From: Gammaproteobacteria bacterium
GTDB taxonomy: Bacteria > Pseudomonadota > Gammaproteobacteria > Arenicellales > DRJH01
Direction of reading: 5' to 3'
Assembly: GCA_011052285.1 (NCBI GenBank)
Contig: DRJH01000201.1
Location: 1 to 23,661, forward strand
DNA length: 23,661 nt
In this document: positions 15,686 through 22,691 of the stretch, in pieces
Numbering within the stretch: position 1 is the stretch's first letter
Layout of the letters: each line of letters starts with the position of its first letter
Translations under genes and position numbers: made by a program
Notes under the pieces: model-generated
Told to the model about the DNA's origin: nothing
What the model saw: the letters and a program-made list of their open reading frames with translations, nothing else
Databases searched by the model: none

Positions 15686-16833
15686 TTAGAGCACTTTTGT
15701 TACTCAGTTTGGCATTGTTGTTAGGTGCTTGCGGCGGCGGTAAAAGTAGTGTGCAGTTAACACGCCAACCTGTCGCCATGCCCGAAATGGCCTCGGCGGT
15801 CAAAGCTAAAGTGGTATGGCAGAATCAAGTGGCTGCAGATAGGCAACGGCGGGATGTGTATCTGTATCCGGTGCTACAAAAAGGAATTATCTATGCTGTT
15901 GGCAGCGCTGGAGAAGCCAAAGCGATCACTGCTGCCACAGGGAAACAACTGTTTTCCTTTCGCACCAAACAGCAGATTACGTCTGCCCCGGGTCTTGCCC
16001 CTCGTCAGCTGCTATTGGCTTCCGGTGGTGCGGTCATCGCAGTGGATCCTGGGAATGCGAGCGTTCTGTGGCGACACCAACTGGGTAATGAAATCTTGGC
16101 GGCGCCGGTGCAGTCTCAAAATACTGTGCTGGTACGCACCATCGACGGTAATCTGGTGGGCTTATCGGCGGCCGATGGTACCGAACTGTGGCGGTTTAAA
16201 CGGTCACTTCCAGCCTTGACACTGCGTGGTCAGTCACGTCCGGTCGTCTACCGTGGAGCAGCATTGACCGGGTACGCCGATGGTAAGCTTGTCGCAGTTG
16301 ATATTTCGACGGGAAAACAGTTATGGGATATTGCAGCTGGCAGTAAACGGGGCCGTGATGAAATTGAACGTTTGACCGATATCGATGCGACCCCACTGCT
16401 GTTCGGTTCGGTACTTTATGTCGCCGCTTATCATAGCAAGGTGATGGCCTTGGCGCTGGGTAGCAGGCGGCTGTTGTGGAATCGTAAAATTTCAACCTTT
16501 GAAGATTTTTCTGTCGATCAAGATTCACTGTATATCAGTGATGAATCCGGAAAAATATGGGCACTGGATCGTCTTACCGGTACCGTGCGTTGGGTTCAGG
16601 AAGGATTGCGTTGGCGTCGTTTGAGCGGTCCGGCGGTGTACTCCAAGTATCTACTGGTGGCCGAGCGGGGGAGTAATTTTATTCACGTACTCAATAAGTC
16701 GGATGGCCGTTACTTAACAAGATTGGTTTTGCCGGGGCCAGCCACCAGCAAACCATTAGCGGTTGATGATAATTTTCTGGTACAGACGCAGGGTGGCAAG
16801 TTGCTGATGATGCGTATTGTTGGCCCTGGATAG
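15682..16833 (+). CDS. bamB: BamB, outer-membrane protein assembly lipoprotein
   Basis: BamB is the WD40/PQQ-like propeller lipoprotein of the BAM complex, bound to BamA on the periplasmic face of the outer membrane, where it assists folding of beta-barrel proteins. The 383-residue precursor has a lipoprotein signal with lipobox LLGAC (Cys17). An eight-bladed propeller follows, with repeated PQQ-type strands such as VIAVDPGNASVLWRHQLG, LVGLSAADGTELWRFK, LVAVDISTGKQLWDIA and IWALDRLTGTVRWVQ. Length and architecture match E. coli BamB. Its ATG overlaps the yfgM stop by four bases, and der follows after 22 bp. Confidence 0.95.
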   Translation: MIRALLLLSLALLLGACGGGKSSVQLTRQPVAMPEMASAVKAKVVWQNQVAADRQRRDVYLYPVLQKGIIYAVGSAGEAKAITAATGKQLFSFRTKQQITSAPGLAPRQLLLASGGAVIAVDPGNASVLWRHQLGNEILAAPVQSQNTVLVRTIDGNLVGLSAADGTELWRFKRSLPALTLRGQSRPVVYRGAALTGYADGKLVAVDISTGKQLWDIAAGSKRGRDEIERLTDIDATPLLFGSVLYVAAYHSKVMALALGSRRLLWNRKISTFEDFSVDQDSLYISDESGKIWALDRLTGTVRWVQEGLRWRRLSGPAVYSKYLLVAERGSNFIHVLNKSDGRYLTRLVLPGPATSKPLAVDDNFLVQTQGGKLLMMRIVGPG

Positions 16834-16855
16834 ACGGACTGTAGCGAGCTAATTT

Positions 16856-18238
16856 GTGAAACCGGTAATCGCTTTGCTAGGGCGGCCCAATGTTGGGAAG
16901 TCGACGCTTTTCAATCGCCTGACAAACTCGCGTAGTGCCCTGGTGTATGATTTCCCGGGGGTGACACGTGATATGCTCTATGGTGAAGGCGACAGGGACG
17001 GGCGGCGCTTCCTGGTGGTGGATACGGCAGGGATGGAATCGGGCGATAATGATCCGGTCCTGGATTTGGCGAATGCACAGCAGCAGCAGGTACTCAAAGA
17101 TTGTTCGGTGGTGTTGTTTCTGGTGGATGCCAGATGCGGGCTGTTGCCGGCTGACAGTTTGATTGCGACCCAGCTGCGGCGCCAGGAAAAGCCAGTATTT
17201 TTGGTGGTCAATAAAGCCGAGGGTCTGACCGAAGCCTCGGCTGCTGCGGATTTTTATGGTTTGGGCCTGGGTTTGCCGAAACGGATTTCCGCCCTGCAAG
17301 GTGATGGCATATCATCACTGCTCAAAGAGGTATTACCCGCACAAGCCCAGACAACTGAAGAAGAGGCGATCGTTCATCCGGTCATTGCTTTGGTGGGTCG
17401 GCCCAATGTCGGGAAATCGACATTGACCAATATGTTGTTGGGAGAAAGCCGGGTCGTGGTATTCGATCAACCTGGTACCACCCGGGATAGTGTGTGTATT
17501 CCCTTTGAATGGCAGGATCAGAGCTGCCAGTTGATTGATACCGCGGGAATTCGTCGACGGGGACGTATCAATAGCCCGTTGGAGCAGCTTTCGGTAGTCA
17601 AAACCATGCAGACTGTAGATGCAGCCGATGTGGTGTTATTACTACTTGATGCCAGAACTGGCGTGGTTGACCAGGATGCCGCACTGGCCGGTTTGGTGGA
17701 ACGTTGGGGGCGGGCCATCGTGCTGGTGGTTAATAAATGGGATGGTTTGACGGTCAGGCAGCGTACTGATCTACGCCGTGCTATCGACCGGCGCCTGCCA
17801 TTTCTGAATTATCTAAAACCACGCATGATTTCAGCACTGCATGGTTCCGGAGTGGATCAGATCATGCCGGCGGCCATGACCGCCTATGAGTCGGCAGTGC
17901 GTGATCTGGGAACCGGAGCGTTAAACCGGCATCTGGCCAAAGCCATCGAAGTACGGACACCACCATTGGTTGGCAGACGGCGAATTCGACTAAAATATGT
18001 GCATCAGGGCGGGAAAAATCCGCCACGGGTGATTGTGCACGGCAATCAACTTGATCATCTGCCAGGACATTATCTGCGTTACCTGTCCAATTACTTCACC
18101 CGTGCATTCGGACTGGATGGAACCCGGGTACGACTTGAGCTACGTAGTAACGAAAATCCGTACGCCCCCAAAGCTGCACATAAATCACTTAGGAGGCCAT
18201 CTGTGAATAGGGGTCGTCGTGAGGGGAAGCGGATTTGA
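16856..18238 (+). CDS. der: Der (EngA), tandem-domain ribosome-assembly GTPase
   Basis: Der is an essential GTPase with two consecutive G domains that acts in 50S ribosomal subunit maturation. The first P-loop is GRPNVGKS at residues 9–16, with VVDTAG near 56 and VVNKAEG near 121. The second P-loop GRPNVGKS is near 181, with IDTAG near 228 and VNKWDG near 291. A KH-like C-terminal domain (about 345–435) ends in a basic tail (RRPSVNRGRREGKR). In the first domain the G4 motif is NKAE rather than NKxD, a conservative change common in this family. The 460-residue length is normal. The start is GTG at 16856, since family homology begins there and no ATG is available; the ribosome site is weak. Confidence 0.96.
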   Translation: MKPVIALLGRPNVGKSTLFNRLTNSRSALVYDFPGVTRDMLYGEGDRDGRRFLVVDTAGMESGDNDPVLDLANAQQQQVLKDCSVVLFLVDARCGLLPADSLIATQLRRQEKPVFLVVNKAEGLTEASAAADFYGLGLGLPKRISALQGDGISSLLKEVLPAQAQTTEEEAIVHPVIALVGRPNVGKSTLTNMLLGESRVVVFDQPGTTRDSVCIPFEWQDQSCQLIDTAGIRRRGRINSPLEQLSVVKTMQTVDAADVVLLLLDARTGVVDQDAALAGLVERWGRAIVLVVNKWDGLTVRQRTDLRRAIDRRLPFLNYLKPRMISALHGSGVDQIMPAAMTAYESAVRDLGTGALNRHLAKAIEVRTPPLVGRRRIRLKYVHQGGKNPPRVIVHGNQLDHLPGHYLRYLSNYFTRAFGLDGTRVRLELRSNENPYAPKAAHKSLRRPSVNRGRREGKRI

Positions 18239-18284
18239 GGTCACATGACATGGAGATGGGGTTTAATGGCATACGGGAGAATGC

Positions 18285-19988
18285 ATGTCTGAGCCGTTAC
18301 AACGTGATTTAAATCGACTTTCCACCCAGACCTTTGATCTGCTGGTCGTGGGTGGAGGCATCTTTGGTATTTGTGCAGCCTGGGATGCGGTATTGCGCGG
18401 TCTTGAAGTGGCTTTGATCGAGGCTTGTGACTTCGGTCATGGGGCCTCAGCCAATTGCTTCAAGATGGTGCATGGTGGTATCCGCTATCTGCAACATGGT
18501 GACGTCTATCGACTACGGCATTCGGCCAGGGAACGCAAGATTCTGCTGCAGATTGCGCCGCATCTGGTTAAACCACTGCCGGTTGTGGTGCCAACCTACG
18601 GCCATGGCAAGGAGGGCAAGGAATTTCTCGGCGTCGGCATCAAACTGTATGATTGGTTAACCATGGATCGTAACCGTGGTGTCGATGACCCCGCACGTCA
18701 GGTACCATCCGGCAGCTTTTTGAGTCGCAACGAAGTACTTGCCGACTTCCCAGGACTTGAACAAAAAGGTTTGACCGGTGCGGCAAAATTCTATGACGGC
18801 CAAATGTACAATACGGCGCGCTTGGTGCTGGCTTTCCTGCGCTCGGCCACCACTGCGGGATTGTGTGCTGCGAACTATGTGCGGGCACAAAAGATTCTGA
18901 CAAAAGGCGGCCAGGTCAGTGGTGTGGACGCTGTTGATGAATTGACGGGTGATGCTGTGACTATTCACGCTCGAACGATCATCAATGCTTCTGGTGGCTG
19001 GTCGGAAGCCTTGCTTGGTCGTTCCGGTGGATTGCAGCCTGCAAAACCGAGCACTTTTTCCCGGGATGCCTGCTTTATTGTGCCGCGGATCTTCGACTCG
19101 CCCTGCGCACTGGCCGCCGAAGGACGCACCAAAGACCCGGATGCTATTCTCAGCCGCAGTGCTCGCCATCTATTCATTGTACCCTGGCGCCAGTATTCGC
19201 TGGTTGGTGTCTGGCATGTTGTCGATCGGGGTTCAGCCGATGAGGTGCGGGTGTCCGAGGCGGATTTACAGGGTTTTTTGGATGAAATCAACGGTGCCTA
19301 CCCGGCGCTGCAGTTGACCCACAGTGATGTCAATTTGTGGAATGCCGGGCAAGTGCTGTTTGGTGAAAATGCCCCGGAACAGGTCAATCTGAGCTACGGC
19401 AAGCGTTCCAGAATGATAGATCACTGGAAAACGCATCAGTTGCAGGGACTCGTGACCTTGATCGGTGTGCGTTATACCACGGCTCGGGTTGATGCGATCG
19501 ATGCCGTGAATCTGGTAGTAAAAAAATTACAACGCAAGGCCCCCGCTGGTGCCACAGCCAGTCGACGCGTTTTTGGTGGTGCTATTGACGATATCAGGGC
19601 CTCAACACGGCAGGCGGTCGCTGATTTTCCCACGGTAAATCCCGATATCATGGATGGAGTGGTGCAAAATTACGGTTCCGAGTATCGGCAGGTAATGAAT
19701 CGTGGATCCTCGGTAGAAGATCTGCAGCTCATAACCGGCACCCACACACTGATTGCCGAGGTGCGGTATGCGGCGCGGCAGGAAATGGCCATGCGTCTGG
19801 ATGATGTGGTCATGCGGCGTACGGACATGGGCTCGGGTGAATATCCCGGACGTGCCGCGCTGGAGCAGACTGCAGCATTGCTGGCACAGGAGCTCAGCTG
19901 GAGTCCCGTGCAGCAACGACAGGAAATTACCCGCACCTTACAGCATTATGAAAAACTTACCCTTCGCGAACTGACCGAACAGAACTAA
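18285..19988 (+). CDS. glpD: FAD-dependent glycerol-3-phosphate dehydrogenase (GlpD-like)
   Basis: This enzyme oxidises sn-glycerol-3-phosphate to dihydroxyacetone phosphate at the inner membrane, passing electrons to quinone. The N-terminal Rossmann motif is VVGGGIFG (G23–G28), followed by FGHGASANCFKMVHGGIRYLQ, typical of GlpD and its relatives, which binds FAD near the active site. The C-terminal DAO_C-like domain (about 420–560) is present. At 567 residues it is longer than E. coli GlpD (about 500), so it may belong to a separate branch of the family; an oxidase rather than dehydrogenase activity cannot be excluded. The ATG at 18285 has GGGAG at 18275–18279. No glpF, glpK or glpR is nearby. 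It follows der after 46 bp and precedes an epimerase gene after 23 bp. Confidence 0.87.
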   Translation: MSEPLQRDLNRLSTQTFDLLVVGGGIFGICAAWDAVLRGLEVALIEACDFGHGASANCFKMVHGGIRYLQHGDVYRLRHSARERKILLQIAPHLVKPLPVVVPTYGHGKEGKEFLGVGIKLYDWLTMDRNRGVDDPARQVPSGSFLSRNEVLADFPGLEQKGLTGAAKFYDGQMYNTARLVLAFLRSATTAGLCAANYVRAQKILTKGGQVSGVDAVDELTGDAVTIHARTIINASGGWSEALLGRSGGLQPAKPSTFSRDACFIVPRIFDSPCALAAEGRTKDPDAILSRSARHLFIVPWRQYSLVGVWHVVDRGSADEVRVSEADLQGFLDEINGAYPALQLTHSDVNLWNAGQVLFGENAPEQVNLSYGKRSRMIDHWKTHQLQGLVTLIGVRYTTARVDAIDAVNLVVKKLQRKAPAGATASRRVFGGAIDDIRASTRQAVADFPTVNPDIMDGVVQNYGSEYRQVMNRGSSVEDLQLITGTHTLIAEVRYAARQEMAMRLDDVVMRRTDMGSGEYPGRAALEQTAALLAQELSWSPVQQRQEITRTLQHYEKLTLRELTEQN

Positions 19989-20011
19989 ACTACAATATCC
20001 CGAGATTGGTT

Positions 20012-21001
20012 ATGAACATATTGATCACCGGAGGCACCGGCTTTATCGGCTCCAGATTGGCCCTTTTTTGCCGTCAGCAGGGTGATTCGGTGCATGTCCT
20101 TGGCCAGGCAAACACCCCGTCAGAAGAGGATAATATCGAAGCATTGCGTGCTGCAGGGGTGGTCGTTGATCTGGTCGCTGTGGACCAGATGGGGCAGTAT
20201 TCACATTGGTTCGACGGGGTTGAGTTGGTGGTGCATCTCGCTGCGGCCCAACATGAGGCCAATGTTGCTGATGCACATTTTCGTAACGTTAATATCGAGG
20301 GGACCCGATCGGTACTCGACGCTGCGGTACAAGCGCGGGTCAAACAGTTTGTGCATGGCAGCAGCATAGGCGTCTACGGTATTCTTGATGGTGTTATCGA
20401 TGAGCAGTCCGCACTGAACCCGGACAATATCTATGGAGTGACCAAGCGTGATGGGGAACAATTGGCCCTGTCGTATGCTGACCGTTTGCCGCTGGTCGTG
20501 GTGAGAATTTCCGAAACCTATGGCCCCGGAGATCGGCGCTTGCTGAAGTTGTTCAAGGCCATCAACAAGGGTATGTTCTTTGTCATCGGCAACGGTGAGA
20601 ACCTGCACCACCTGATCTATGTTGAAGATTTGATTCGTGGCATTCTCAAGGCCGCAGATACGCCGGCTGCATGCGGCGAAGTGTTCGTGATGCCCGGCCC
20701 CGATCCTGTCAGCACCCGGCAAATGGCTGACGCTATCGCTACCACATTGGGTAAGACGGTGCCGCATCTGCATGCGCCGCTTTGGCCATTTCTGCTGGCG
20801 GCTACGGTGCTGGAAAAGACACTGCGACCACTGGGTATTCAGCCTCCCTTGCACCGACGACGAATGGACTTTTTTCGCAAGAGTTTTACCTTTTCTCCAA
20901 CCAAAACCCAAGAGCTGTTATCTTTTACGCCACAGGTGGGTTTTTCTGAAGGAGCGCGTCTGACTGCCCGCTGGTATCAGGAACAGGGCTTGCTGGACTG
21001 A
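20012..21001 (+). CDS. NAD-dependent epimerase/dehydratase (extended SDR), substrate unknown
   Basis: This 329-residue extended short-chain dehydrogenase/reductase has the nucleotide-binding motif GGTGFIG at residues 7–13, the catalytic Ser in HGSSIGVYG (S117/S118) and the Tyr141/Lys145 pair of the YxxxK motif (IYGVTKRDGEQ). Relatives act on nucleotide sugars (UDP-glucose 4-epimerase type) or on sterol-like substrates. The C-terminal half holds a hydrophobic stretch (LWPFLLAATVLEKTL) that may contact membrane lipids. The substrate cannot be decided from sequence. The ATG at 20012 is preferred over a TTG six bases upstream. It lies 23 bp after glpD, probably in the same transcript, and converges on pspC. 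Confidence 0.85.
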   Translation: MNILITGGTGFIGSRLALFCRQQGDSVHVLGQANTPSEEDNIEALRAAGVVVDLVAVDQMGQYSHWFDGVELVVHLAAAQHEANVADAHFRNVNIEGTRSVLDAAVQARVKQFVHGSSIGVYGILDGVIDEQSALNPDNIYGVTKRDGEQLALSYADRLPLVVVRISETYGPGDRRLLKLFKAINKGMFFVIGNGENLHHLIYVEDLIRGILKAADTPAACGEVFVMPGPDPVSTRQMADAIATTLGKTVPHLHAPLWPFLLAATVLEKTLRPLGIQPPLHRRRMDFFRKSFTFSPTKTQELLSFTPQVGFSEGARLTARWYQEQGLLD

Positions 21002-21010
21002 TGGCCAGAT

Positions 21011-21032
21011 AGCCGAGGGCGGCACATCGGCT
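21011..21032. terminator. Possible hairpin at the convergent epimerase/pspC junction
   Basis: AGCCGA (21011–21016) and TCGGCT (21027–21032) form a perfect 6-bp inverted repeat with a 10-nt loop, ten bases after the epimerase stop and just beyond the pspC stop on the other strand. The location suits a terminator acting in both directions. No T-run follows on either strand, so a standard intrinsic terminator is not demonstrated. Confidence 0.3.
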
Positions 21033-21060
21033 CTACATGCTCGTACCGTGGACAGCGGGA

Positions 21061-21558
21061 TCAAGAGTTATAGGGGGATCGGAGATTGTCAAACTCCTTA
21101 TTGAGTTGGTATTCGTCTGATGATACCTGCTCTTCTATGCCGTTGGTGCGTTTTTCCAGGTCATCAAACTTTTGCTTCAATTCACTGAAGTCGAATTCAT
21201 TTTTACCATAAGAAGCACCATAAGAGGCATCGGGAGCATACGCCGCAACGGTTTCCCCGAAGTTGGTCCGGCCTTTCATGTTGTCAAAAGCACGGCGGGT
21301 TTTTTCCAGGGTAGCATCAAAAAAGTTTTCAAATTTCCCAGGGTTTCTGACCCAGTAATAGGCCAGGAAAAATGCCAACAAGGTGAAAATCTTGGTGAAC
21401 AGGAACAGCACGATGAAGCCGATAATAACCGTGCGTTTCGAGACGCCGAATTTCCTCGCCAGTCCTTTGATGGTACGTTTGATGAAACCACGGGATTTCC
21501 TGGGCCCCGATGTGTGGTGCTGATAGAAGTGATGGCGATGACGGCAACGGCGTTTCAT
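21061..21558 (-). CDS. pspC: Divergent PspC-like envelope stress membrane protein
   Basis: PspC is the inner-membrane partner of PspB in sensing envelope damage and recruiting PspA. This 165-residue protein is identified by position after pspB, one hydrophobic segment (about 43–69) and a C-terminal coiled coil ending SSDEYQLNKEFDNL, which resembles the E. coli PspC tail. The PspC domain is weak: IKGLARKFGVSKRTVIIGF stands where most members have a Gly-Val-Cys-Gly-Gly-Leu-like turn. The N-terminus is unusual, with Cys5 and five His between residues 7 and 15. The ATG at 21558 overlaps the pspB stop as ATGA and has GGAGAG upstream, so it is preferred over the ATG at 21570. It is longer than E. 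coli PspC (119 residues). Confidence 0.7.
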   Translation of the reverse strand: MKRRCRHRHHFYQHHTSGPRKSRGFIKRTIKGLARKFGVSKRTVIIGFIVLFLFTKIFTLLAFFLAYYWVRNPGKFENFFDATLEKTRRAFDNMKGRTNFGETVAAYAPDASYGASYGKNEFDFSELKQKFDDLEKRTNGIEEQVSSDEYQLNKEFDNLRSPYNS

Positions 21559-21803
21559 TTTTCTCTCCACTGCGGGGCTTGTGCTTCTAAAATCGTTTCC
21601 AGAGATTCGATTCGCTCTTCCAGGGAAACGGCGATTTCGCGCAGGCGTAAAAGCTCTTTACGATCCACCACCGTTTGCCCATCGCCTGCCCCGGCCAGGC
21701 TCATCTGTTTCCACTTGGTTACGTAGTGGAAGATCAACCATAGCGGTAGTCCAACCGACAGGAAGATGATGAGCGGGATGTTCAATAAACCCAAGAAACC
21801 CAT
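21555..21803 (-). CDS. pspB: PspB, phage shock membrane protein
   Basis: PspB is a small inner-membrane protein that works with PspC to signal envelope stress and release PspF from PspA. The 82-residue sequence has an N-terminal membrane segment (LLNIPLIIFLSVGLPLWLIFHY, residues about 6–27) and a cytoplasmic coiled coil with the family ending ERIESLETILEAQAPQWREK, close to the E. coli ERIQALESILDAEHPNWRDR pattern. The ATG at 21803 has GGGATA upstream on the minus strand. It lies 46 bp after pspA and overlaps pspC by four bases. Expression is expected from the sigma-54 promoter ahead of pspA. Confidence 0.93.
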   Translation of the reverse strand: MGFLGLLNIPLIIFLSVGLPLWLIFHYVTKWKQMSLAGAGDGQTVVDRKELLRLREIAVSLEERIESLETILEAQAPQWREK

Positions 21804-21849
21804 AATTTATCCCATTTTTTTCCAGTTCACTTAAATCCAAGGAGTGCGA

Positions 21850-22524
21850 TCAGGACTTGCCCTGTTTCTCGGCCAACTTGGCCTTCATCTGTTCAAGCTC
21901 ATCGACAATAGCATTTTCGGCCGCCAACTCGACAAATTCTTCATCGAGCGTGCGTTGCTTGCCCAGGCTAAAGGCTTCAGCGTCAGCCTCCAGCTCATCG
22001 ATACGGCGTTCCAGAACCGAGTAGCGTTCCATGGCATCATCAACCCGGCCATCGTGCAGGGTCTGGCGTATCTTAACCCGCTTTTGGGCCGTCTTCATGC
22101 GGATTTCAATGGACTTTCTCTTGGTTTTTGCTTCATCCAGCTTGGATTGCAACTGGCCCAGGTCGTTGTTGTATTTATTCAGAGAATCCTCAACGTCCTC
22201 CAATCCCGCACGTAAGCCGTTGGCTTGACCCACGAGCTTATTTTTTGCGATCAGTGCTCCTTTGGCCAGGTCTTCACGGTTTTTGGAAAGTGCGAATTCT
22301 GCCTTTAGCTGCCACTCGGCAGCGCTAGCGTCGAGCGTTTCCAGGCGTCGGGTCATTTCCTTTTTGTCGGCAATGGCCCTGACCGCCGTCGAGCGAACCT
22401 CGACCAGGGTATCTTCCATTTCCTGGATCATCAGGCGAATCATCTTTTCGGGATCCTCCGCCTTGTCGAGCAAAGAATTGATATTGGAGTGAATAATGTC
22501 GGTCAGTCGGGAAAAAATAGTCAT
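21850..22524 (-). CDS. pspA: PspA, phage shock effector and negative regulator
   Basis: PspA is a peripheral inner-membrane protein of the ESCRT-III-like PspA/IM30 family. It binds and inhibits PspF under normal conditions and forms membrane-stabilising assemblies under stress. The 224-residue sequence is helical coiled coil throughout and matches the family start closely (MTIFSRLTDIIHSNINSLL, then KAEDPEKMIRLMIQEMEDTLVEVRS). The frame runs on upstream to 22632, but the ATG at 22524 is the family start and has GAGGA upstream; the longer form would cover the sigma-54 promoter. Length agrees with E. coli PspA (222). It heads pspABC and is divergent from pspF. Confidence 0.96.
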   Translation of the reverse strand: MTIFSRLTDIIHSNINSLLDKAEDPEKMIRLMIQEMEDTLVEVRSTAVRAIADKKEMTRRLETLDASAAEWQLKAEFALSKNREDLAKGALIAKNKLVGQANGLRAGLEDVEDSLNKYNNDLGQLQSKLDEAKTKRKSIEIRMKTAQKRVKIRQTLHDGRVDDAMERYSVLERRIDELEADAEAFSLGKQRTLDEEFVELAAENAIVDELEQMKAKLAEKQGKS

Positions 22525-22564
22525 GTCGTCCTCGATGGTTGGTTGAATGTCTCGGCTTCTTTCA

Positions 22565-22581
22565 TTGCAGGAGGCGTGCCA
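22565..22581 (-). promoter_or_regulatory. Sigma-54 (-24/-12) promoter of pspABC
   Basis: On the minus strand the sequence reads TGGCACGCCTCCTGCAA, close to the sigma-54 consensus TGGCACG-N4-TTGCA, with the invariant GG (22580–22579) and GC (22568–22567) separated by exactly 10 nt. The -24 half is a perfect match. Transcription should start near 22555, about 30 nt upstream of the pspA ATG. PspF, the dedicated activator of this promoter class, is encoded divergently. This is the best promoter in the window. Confidence 0.9.
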
Positions 22582-22632
22582 AGTTCGCAACCCATTGAAA
22601 ATAAACAAATTATAGAATATTGCGTTTAGCAA

Positions 22633-22671
22633 ATTAGCGATAATCGATAATACTTATCGACAATATTAGCG
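22633..22671. promoter_or_regulatory. Probable PspF-binding enhancer region (palindrome with flanking direct repeats)
   Basis: TCGATAA (22644–22650) and TTATCGA (22654–22660) form a perfect 7-bp inverted repeat around TAC. The direct repeat ATTAGCG flanks it at 22633–22639 and 22665–22671, start-to-start 32 bp. The centre at 22652 lies about 97 bp upstream of the predicted pspA start, within the -80 to -126 range where PspF binds in E. coli. The right arm overlaps the -35 of the predicted pspF promoter, which would allow autorepression as in E. coli. Binding by PspF is inferred, not shown. Confidence 0.6.
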
Positions 22672-22685
22672 TTTATAGCTATTAT
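22657..22685 (+). promoter_or_regulatory. Sigma-70 promoter of pspF
   Basis: TCGACA (22657–22662; 5 of 6 to TTGACA) and TATTAT (22680–22685; 5 of 6 to TATAAT) are separated by the optimal 17 bp. A start seven bases after the -10 falls on 22692, the A of the pspF ATG, implying a leaderless transcript. No ribosome site precedes the ATG. A perfect TATAAT at 22688–22693 overlaps the start codon and would initiate inside the gene, so it is less likely. Confidence 0.6.
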
Positions 22686-22691
22686 TGTATA

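Noticed and set aside
22582..22640. IHF site between the sigma-54 promoter and the palindrome, as in E. coli psp
   Set aside because: The stretch is AT-rich, but I found no good match to the IHF consensus on either strand.
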